DNA from: Clostridiales bacterium
GTDB lineage: Bacteria > Bacillota > Clostridia > Tissierellales > Sedimentibacteraceae
Direction: 5' to 3'
Length of the DNA: 10,185 bases
NCBI GenBank assembly: GCA_003483345.1
Contig: DMWH01000064.1
Span: forward strand, 1,166-11,350
The notes beneath the pieces are model-generated. The model saw only the letters and a program-made list of their open reading frames with translations. It ran no database searches and was not told where the DNA came from. The translations under genes were made by a program, and so were the position numbers. This document shows, piece by piece, positions 5,839 to 10,185 of the stretch. How positions within the stretch are numbered: position 1 is the first letter of the stretch; each line of letters starts with the position of its first letter.

Positions 5839-6624
5839 TTATTTGAATTCTACCTTGACATTCCCCAGTTCAGAAAAAACACATTCAAACACATCACCTT
5901 TAAATGCTTCCGGTGATGCTGTAATTGCTCCCGATAAAATTATTTCACCCTTTTTAAGAGTAATTCCATATTCACACAGTTTATTTGCAAGCCATGCAAC
6001 ACTTATTGCCGGATTCCCTAATACATCCTTACCTGTTCCGCTGTTTACCACTTCCCCGTTTTTATAAAGAGTCATCCTTATATCAGGCAATGATACATCG
6101 TCTATTTTTACTTTTTTATCGTTTAATATATACAAAGCGCTTGAACCGTTGTCTGCAATGGTATCTACCAGTTTAATTTTCCAATCTTTAATTCTCGAAT
6201 CCACTATTTCAATGGAAGCACATATATAATCAGTTGCTTTATAAACATCCTCCACAGTTATACCGGGACCCTTTAAATCTTCTTTCAGTACAAAAGCAAC
6301 TTCACCCTCTACTTTTGGCCTTATTAACGTTTTTGTGTCGACTGTACCGCCGTTTTTTACTTCCGTGCTTTTATATAAATGGCCGTAATCCGGCTCGGTA
6401 ATACCCAGCAGTTCCTGCATGCCCTTTGAAGTAAGGCCGATTTTCTTGCCAGTTACAATTTCCCCGTCTTCCAATGCTCTCTTAACATTTAACAGCTGAA
6501 TATCATAAGCGTCCTCAACGGTTACTTCATTATCGATATCACTTATAACATCTATAGGTTTCTGACTTTTTAATGCTTCGTAAAGCATTTTGGATAATTC
6601 TTCGTTTGTAAAATTTCTAGACAT
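5839..6624 (-). CDS. 2-keto-4-pentenoate hydratase / oxalocrotonate decarboxylase family enzyme
   Basis: The protein has 261 residues, full length for the MhpD/DmpE/DmpH branch of the fumarylacetoacetate hydrolase superfamily. Family hallmarks are GKKIGLTSKGMQ (59-70), EPDYGHL (77-83), the metal-binding glutamates Glu106 and Glu108 in VEGEVAF and Glu139 in ASIEIVDSR, and GNPAISVAWLANKL (203-216). Relatives add water to 2-hydroxypenta-2,4-dienoate or decarboxylate 4-oxalocrotonate in meta-cleavage of aromatics, using Mg2+ or Mn2+, in the cytosol. Sequence alone does not tell hydratase from decarboxylase, and no dioxygenase, aldolase or dehydrogenase of that pathway is nearby; meta-cleavage also needs oxygen, so another keto-acid substrate is likely if the host is anaerobic. 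AAGGAGG precedes the ATG. It lies 57 bp after the gamma-glutamyltransferase-like gene and shares its transcript. Confidence 0.86.
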   Translation of the reverse strand: MSRNFTNEELSKMLYEALKSQKPIDVISDIDNEVTVEDAYDIQLLNVKRALEDGEIVTGKKIGLTSKGMQELLGITEPDYGHLYKSTEVKNGGTVDTKTLIRPKVEGEVAFVLKEDLKGPGITVEDVYKATDYICASIEIVDSRIKDWKIKLVDTIADNGSSALYILNDKKVKIDDVSLPDIRMTLYKNGEVVNSGTGKDVLGNPAISVAWLANKLCEYGITLKKGEIILSGAITASPEAFKGDVFECVFSELGNVKVEFK

Positions 6625-6663
6625 ATTTTCCTCCTTATATATTAATATATTCTAATGTCCAAC

Positions 6664-6690
6664 TAATCCCCCGTCCCCTTGTCACCAAAG
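6664..6690. repeat. Possible half of a GGGGAC-type repeat over the GGT-like stop codon
   Basis: On the minus strand the end of the gene runs TTTGGTGACAAGGGGACGG, where TGG-TGA is the last sense codon and the stop. The GTGACA plus GGGGACGG arrangement resembles one arm of the palindromic GGGGAC repeats of Clostridia, of which a complete example stands at 1849-1906. The second arm is missing, so this is a suggestion only. Confidence 0.3.
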
Positions 6691-8286
6691 GGCTATGTGT
6701 CCATCTGCTCTCTTTTCTGTTCCGCCGCAGAGAGTGCCTTCTTTTGTCCTTAGTATCATTTGGCCTCGTCCGAAAGATGATTCATTTAACTGTATTTTTA
6801 CATCATGACCCCTGTTAATCAGCTCATTTATAATATATTTTGGAACATCCTGCTCTACTTCAACAGTCATTCCTTTAATCCACTGCCACCTCGGTGCATC
6901 TATGGCTTCCTGAGGATTCATATGAAAATCGATTAAATTACTTACTACCTGCACATGTCCTTGAGGCTGCATAAATGCCCCCATTACACCAAAGGGACCT
7001 AGAGCTTTTCCGTCCTTCATTAAGAATCCGGGTATTATCGTATGATAGGTTTTCTTATGAGGCATTAAACAATTAATGTGTTGGTTTACATAATTAAAAT
7101 TATGTAACCTATTGTTAAGAGCTATTCCTGTTTCAGGTATAACAATCCCCGACCCAAATCCGGTATAATTGCTTTGAATGAAAGAAACCATATTCCCTTC
7201 CCCATCAGCTGTACACAGATAAACGGTTCCGCTGCTGTTTGGGTCGGTTTCTTTTAAATTCAATGCATTATCAGTAATTAAACTTCCCTTTTCTCTGCCG
7301 TAATTATCCGATAATAATTGCTTTATGTCTGCCTTCATGTATCTTATATCGGTGATATACTTCTGACCATCATCAAAGCTAAGTTTAATAGCTTCAATTT
7401 GTTTGTGATAGGTATCACTCTTATCCTTGTATGTAAAATCAAAGTTTTTTAATATGTTAAGTGCCATCAAAGCTACCAGTCCCTGACCGTTGGGAGGTAT
7501 TTCATATACATCGTATCCCCTGTAATTTACGCTTATAGGCTCTACCCAATCTGTTTTATAATCTTCTAAGTCTTCTTTTCTTAAATACCCGTCATACTTT
7601 TTGAAAAAGGAATCTATTTTATCTGCTATGGCACCTTTATAGTATGAGTTGCCGTGTGTTTTTCCTATTGATTCCAATGTTTCGGCATGATACGGAAGCT
7701 TCCAAAGCTCTCCGTAATTTGGTGTTCTCCCCTTATAGGTGAATGTATCAAACCAATATTTAAACTCTTCTTTATTTTCTTTTTTGTAAATTTTATATGC
7801 ATTATCCCATGCTTTTTTTACAGTAACAGAAACGGGAAATCCATACTTGGCATAATTAATGGCAGGCTGTAAGACTTCTATTAAAGAAAGTTTCCCGAAT
7901 TTTTGAGATAATTCTACCCAGGCTGCCGGAGCACCGGGTACCATTATCGGTATAATGCCGTACTTTGGAATTTCAGTAAATCCTCTTTCTTTCAATTTTT
8001 CAATTGAAATGCTGTAGGGTGAATACCCGCTGCCATTTAAACCATGAAGCTTATTATTAAACCATACAAGGGCAAATGCATCGCTTCCCAAACCGTTCGA
8101 TGTAGGCTCAACAATTGTAAGGCATGCTGCTGCAGCTATAGCCGCATCAACGGCATTGCCGCCGTTTTTAAGTATTTCAAGGCCTGCTTGTGCTGCTAAT
8201 GGCTGTGATGTGGCAACCATTCCGTTATATCCGTAGACAACCTTTCTTCTTGACGGATATTTATATTCGGCAGGGTTAAAATTCAT
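6682..8286 (-). CDS. Gamma-glutamyltransferase-like Ntn hydrolase (YwrD type)
   Basis: A 534-residue protein of the gamma-glutamyltransferase family, about the size of B. subtilis YwrD. The large-subunit part opens GMVATSQPLAAQAGLEILKNGGNAVDAAIA (22-51) and holds VEPTSNGLGSDAF and PNGQGLVALMALN (265-277). The new N-terminus after self-cleavage would be Thr354 in SSGTVYLCTADGEGNMVSFIQS, and FGSG (377-380), NNRL and GVMGAFMQPQGHVQ (433-446) follow in the small subunit. There is no signal peptide, so it should be cytosolic, unlike classical periplasmic or secreted GGT. The usual GGT region that binds the glutamyl alpha-carboxylate is not recognisable (NGSGYSP instead), so glutathione need not be the substrate; an amidohydrolase or acylase role is possible. 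AAAGGAG precedes the ATG. A palindromic 35-bp repeat lies inside the small-subunit coding region. It is the first gene of a unit with the hydratase. Confidence 0.87.
   Translation of the reverse strand: MNFNPAEYKYPSRRKVVYGYNGMVATSQPLAAQAGLEILKNGGNAVDAAIAAAACLTIVEPTSNGLGSDAFALVWFNNKLHGLNGSGYSPYSISIEKLKERGFTEIPKYGIIPIMVPGAPAAWVELSQKFGKLSLIEVLQPAINYAKYGFPVSVTVKKAWDNAYKIYKKENKEEFKYWFDTFTYKGRTPNYGELWKLPYHAETLESIGKTHGNSYYKGAIADKIDSFFKKYDGYLRKEDLEDYKTDWVEPISVNYRGYDVYEIPPNGQGLVALMALNILKNFDFTYKDKSDTYHKQIEAIKLSFDDGQKYITDIRYMKADIKQLLSDNYGREKGSLITDNALNLKETDPNSSGTVYLCTADGEGNMVSFIQSNYTGFGSGIVIPETGIALNNRLHNFNYVNQHINCLMPHKKTYHTIIPGFLMKDGKALGPFGVMGAFMQPQGHVQVVSNLIDFHMNPQEAIDAPRWQWIKGMTVEVEQDVPKYIINELINRGHDVKIQLNESSFGRGQMILRTKEGTLCGGTEKRADGHIALW
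7078..7112. repeat. 35-bp palindromic repeat, copy inside the GGT-like gene
   Basis: It starts GTGTTGGTTTACATAATT and is 33/35 identical to 10150-10184. The core ACATAATT...AATTATGT is palindromic. The frame stays open and encodes RLHNFNYVNQHI of the small subunit (around residues 393-404) at a place where the family normally has a loop after NNR. Confidence 0.75.
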
Positions 8287-8357
8287 GTTTTTTTTACTCC
8301 TTTCTTTGATTTATCATGACAACACTCCCTAAGGATGCTTAGAAATTGTCTGTTATT

Positions 8358-8385
8358 AAAAAGAAGTAAACAAATTGTTTACTTC
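8358..8385 (-). terminator. Intrinsic terminator after rny
   Basis: GAAGTAAACAA and TTGTTTACTTC (8363-8385) are perfect 11-bp inverted arms around one base; in RNA about 9-10 pairs with a small loop would form. On the minus strand the stem is followed by five T (A run at 8358-8362). It starts 16 bp after the rny stop. The symmetry would also allow a regulator-binding site ahead of the GGT-like gene, 77 bp further on. Confidence 0.8.
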
Positions 8386-8401
8386 CATATTTTTCTAACC
8401 T

Positions 8402-9937
8402 TTACTTTGCATATTCTGTAGCTCTGATTTCTCTAATTACGTTAACTTTAATCTGTCCGGGATATTCCATTTCTTCTTCTATCTTTTTAACTATATCCTT
8501 TGCTATTAAAACTATGCTCGCATCGCTTGTTACTTCAGGTTTAACCATTATTCTTACTTCTCTTCCCGCCTGTATTGCAAAAGACTTTTCTACCCCTTCA
8601 AATGAATTTGAAATTTCTTCTAACTTTTCAAGCCTCTTTATATAAGTCTCTAATGTTTCTCTTCTTGCACCCGGTCTTGCAGCTGATATAGCATCTGCTG
8701 CTTGGACTAAGACTGCTTCTATGGTCTGTGGCTCTGTATCCCCGTGATGAGCTGCTATAGCATGAACTACGGCCTTGCTTTCTTTGTACTTTTTAGCTAA
8801 GTCTTCACCTATTGTAACGTGGGGACCTTCAACTTCATGATCCACTGCCTTTCCTATATCATGCAATAATCCTGCTCGTTTTGCTACTTTTACGTCAGCG
8901 CCTAATTCAGCAGCCATAATACCTGCTAAATATGATACTTCAATGGAGTGTTTCAATACGTTTTGGCCGTAACTTGTTCTGAATTTCAGTCTGCCAAGTA
9001 ATTTTACCAGTTCCGGGTGAAGCCCGTGGATTCCGGTATCAAGGGTTGCCTGTTCGCCTTCATCCTTAATTATTTGGTCTACTTCTTTTTTTGCCTTATC
9101 AACCATCTCTTCAATTCTTGCAGGATGTATCCTACCATCCGCAATTAACTTTTCAAGTGCTAATCTGGCAACTTCTCTTCTAATAGGGTCAAATCCGGAT
9201 ATAACTACTGCTTCCGGTGTATCATCTATTATAATATCTATACCTGTAAGTTGTTCCAAGGCTCTTATATTTCTGCCTTCCCTTCCTATTATTCTGCCTT
9301 TCATTTCGTCATTCGGCAGGTCGACTACAGATACAGTTGTTTCTGCTACATGGTCTGCAGAACATTTCTGAATCGCATATGTAATAATTTCACGTGCTTT
9401 TCTTTCTGCAGTTTCTTTTGATTCCTTCTCGATTTCTTTGACAGCAACCGCGGCTTCCTGTTCAGCTTCTTTTTTTATGTTGTTGATTAGAATGCTTTTA
9501 GCTTCTTCTGTTGAAAGTCCGGATATTTTCTCGAGTTCCTCAATTTGTTTTTGGTGAATTGCATCTAATTTTTCCTGCGTTATTTCAATTTCTTTTAACT
9601 TCTTTTGGAGCAATTCGTCTTTTTTCTCTACTACAAGGCTTTTAGAGTCCAGCATTTCTTCTTTTTTAATCAGCCTTTTTTCAGCCCTTAAAATTTCGTT
9701 TCGTCTTTCTTTGTTTTCTCTTTCAACTTCATTTCTTAACCTGTGAGCTTCGTCTTTTGCTTCAACAAGTATTTCTTTTTTTCTTGTTTCGGCTTTTTGA
9801 TTTGCGTCTTCGATTATTCTTTTTGCTTCTAATTCAGCACTACCTATTTTGCTTTCAGATATATTTTTACGAATAAAAAATCCTATAATTATACCTATTA
9901 TTGCGCAGATAATACCGACTATTATTTCTTCGAACAA
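8402..9937 (-). CDS. rny: Ribonuclease Y
   Basis: The protein has 511 residues, the usual length. One N-terminal membrane helix (about 4-22, [18 protein letters not shown]) is followed by a long charged coiled coil (about 30-185), a KH RNA-binding domain starting [25 protein letters not shown] ([12 protein letters not shown] at 214-225) and an HD phosphohydrolase domain with His330, the His359-Asp360 pair ([14 protein letters not shown]), HHGD (397-400) and Asp415 in [15 protein letters not shown]. All metal-site residues are present. RNase Y is the membrane-bound endonuclease that starts decay of many mRNAs in Firmicutes. The start codon is TTG, chosen because GGAGG lies 7 bases upstream and the membrane helix follows at once. 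It has its own consensus promoter and terminator, so it is a single-gene unit. Confidence 0.98.
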   Translation of the reverse strand: MFEEIIVGIICAIIGIIIGFFIRKNISESKIGSAELEAKRIIEDANQKAETRKKEILVEAKDEAHRLRNEVERENKERRNEILRAEKRLIKKEEMLDSKSLVVEKKDELLQKKLKEIEITQEKLDAIHQKQIEELEKISGLSTEEAKSILINNIKKEAEQEAAVAVKEIEKESKETAERKAREIITYAIQKCSADHVAETTVSVVDLPNDEMKGRIIGREGRNIRALEQLTGIDIIIDDTPEAVVISGFDPIRREVARLALEKLIADGRIHPARIEEMVDKAKKEVDQIIKDEGEQATLDTGIHGLHPELVKLLGRLKFRTSYGQNVLKHSIEVSYLAGIMAAELGADVKVAKRAGLLHDIGKAVDHEVEGPHVTIGEDLAKKYKESKAVVHAIAAHHGDTEPQTIEAVLVQAADAISAARPGARRETLETYIKRLEKLEEISNSFEGVEKSFAIQAGREVRIMVKPEVTSDASIVLIAKDIVKKIEEEMEYPGQIKVNVIREIRATEYAK

Positions 9938-9979
9938 TTCAGCACCTCCAATATTAAATTTTCAAGCTGCGAAATATAT

Positions 9980-10008
9980 ACATTTTTCCTAATTGCTATA
10001 AAAAATGT
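9980..10008 (-). other. Stem-loop in the rny leader
   Basis: ACATTTTT (9980-9987) and AAAAATGT (10001-10008) are a perfect 8-bp inverted repeat with a 13-base loop, within the roughly 125-base leader predicted for rny. It is AT-only except for two pairs, so its stability is modest. A leader stem is a possible target for RNase Y autoregulation, but nothing in the sequence proves this. Confidence 0.35.
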
Positions 10009-10068
10009 GTATCTTCAAAAACATATATTTTAATCGTCTTAATTAGTTTTGTAACCTGAATATAATTT

Positions 10069-10097
10069 ATTTTATAATTATTTATAAACAATGTCAA
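10069..10097 (-). promoter_or_regulatory. rny promoter (TTGACA-17-TAAAAT)
   Basis: On the minus strand a perfect TTGACA (10092-10097) and TAAAAT (10069-10074) are 17 bases apart. Transcription would start near 10062, giving a leader of about 125 bases before the TTG start of rny. Confidence 0.85.
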
Positions 10098-10149
10098 GAT
10101 ATAATGTTTATATTTGCATATTTTTACATATTCTAATGCATATCAAAGC

Positions 10150-10184
10150 GTGTTGGTTTACATAATTTAAATTATGTAAACTAT
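10150..10184. repeat. 35-bp palindromic repeat, intergenic copy upstream of rny
   Basis: It contains a perfect 26-bp palindrome without a loop (arms GTTTACATAATTT at 10156-10168 and its reverse complement at 10169-10181), preceded by GTGTTG. It matches 7078-7112 at 33/35 positions. No T run follows on the minus strand, so it is not an evident terminator. It lies about 55 bp upstream of the rny -35 and may continue beyond the window. Confidence 0.75.
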
Positions 10185-10185
10185 G

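Noticed and set aside
8363..8385. Operator palindrome for the GGT-like/hydratase unit
   Set aside because: It has perfect symmetry, but its position 16 bp after the rny stop and the following T run explain it better as a terminator; a dual role cannot be excluded.

Overview
The window is AT-rich bacterial chromosome, almost certainly from an anaerobic, probably spore-forming Clostridia/Tissierellia-type Firmicute; a Sedimentibacter-like organism is a guess. The basis is the gene order miaA-hfq-PLP lyase (Met_gamma_lyase family)-lexA, a Gram-positive type SOS box, a LysM-type YneA next to lexA, ribonuclease Y, strong AGGAGG ribosome sites and sigma-A-like TTGACA/TATAAT promoters. Most of the window is ordinary housekeeping chromosome; the accessory part is roughly 4.1-8.3 kb.

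Left part (1-1906), plus strand: the 3' end of miaA (tRNA A37 prenylation), then hfq and a complete PLP-dependent enzyme of the Met_gamma_lyase/YnbB family whose start codon overlaps the hfq stop codon by one base. A GGGGAC...GTCCCC inverted-repeat element fills the gap to the convergent lexA.

SOS block (1916-4123): lexA (minus) and a yneA-like cell division inhibitor (plus) diverge from a 229-bp region. It holds two good promoters and three LexA-box-like sites: one on the -35 of lexA, one in the spacer of the yneA promoter and a degenerate one at the yneA transcription start. yneA converges, with a 2-bp gap, on a complete XerC/D-type tyrosine recombinase that has its own promoter. The picture is of DNA-damage control: LexA self-cleavage releases YneA to delay septation, with a chromosome-dimer-type recombinase tail to tail with it.

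Middle (4124-5822): about 900 bp without a convincing gene, but with a perfect 16-bp-stem inverted repeat and faint traces of what may be a dead transposase. Then comes a small beta-sandwich protein of the NTTRR-F1 kind, preceded by a sequence matching the sporulation sigma-K promoter pattern, which suggests a spore-surface protein.

Right part (5790-10185), all minus strand: rny (ribonuclease Y, TTG start, own promoter and terminator), then a two-gene unit of a gamma-glutamyltransferase-like Ntn hydrolase and a 2-keto-4-pentenoate hydratase-type enzyme, closed by a strong terminator. The substrate of this pair is not evident. A 35-bp palindromic sequence upstream of rny recurs at 33/35 identity inside the gamma-glutamyltransferase-like gene, which is the least expected structure in the window.
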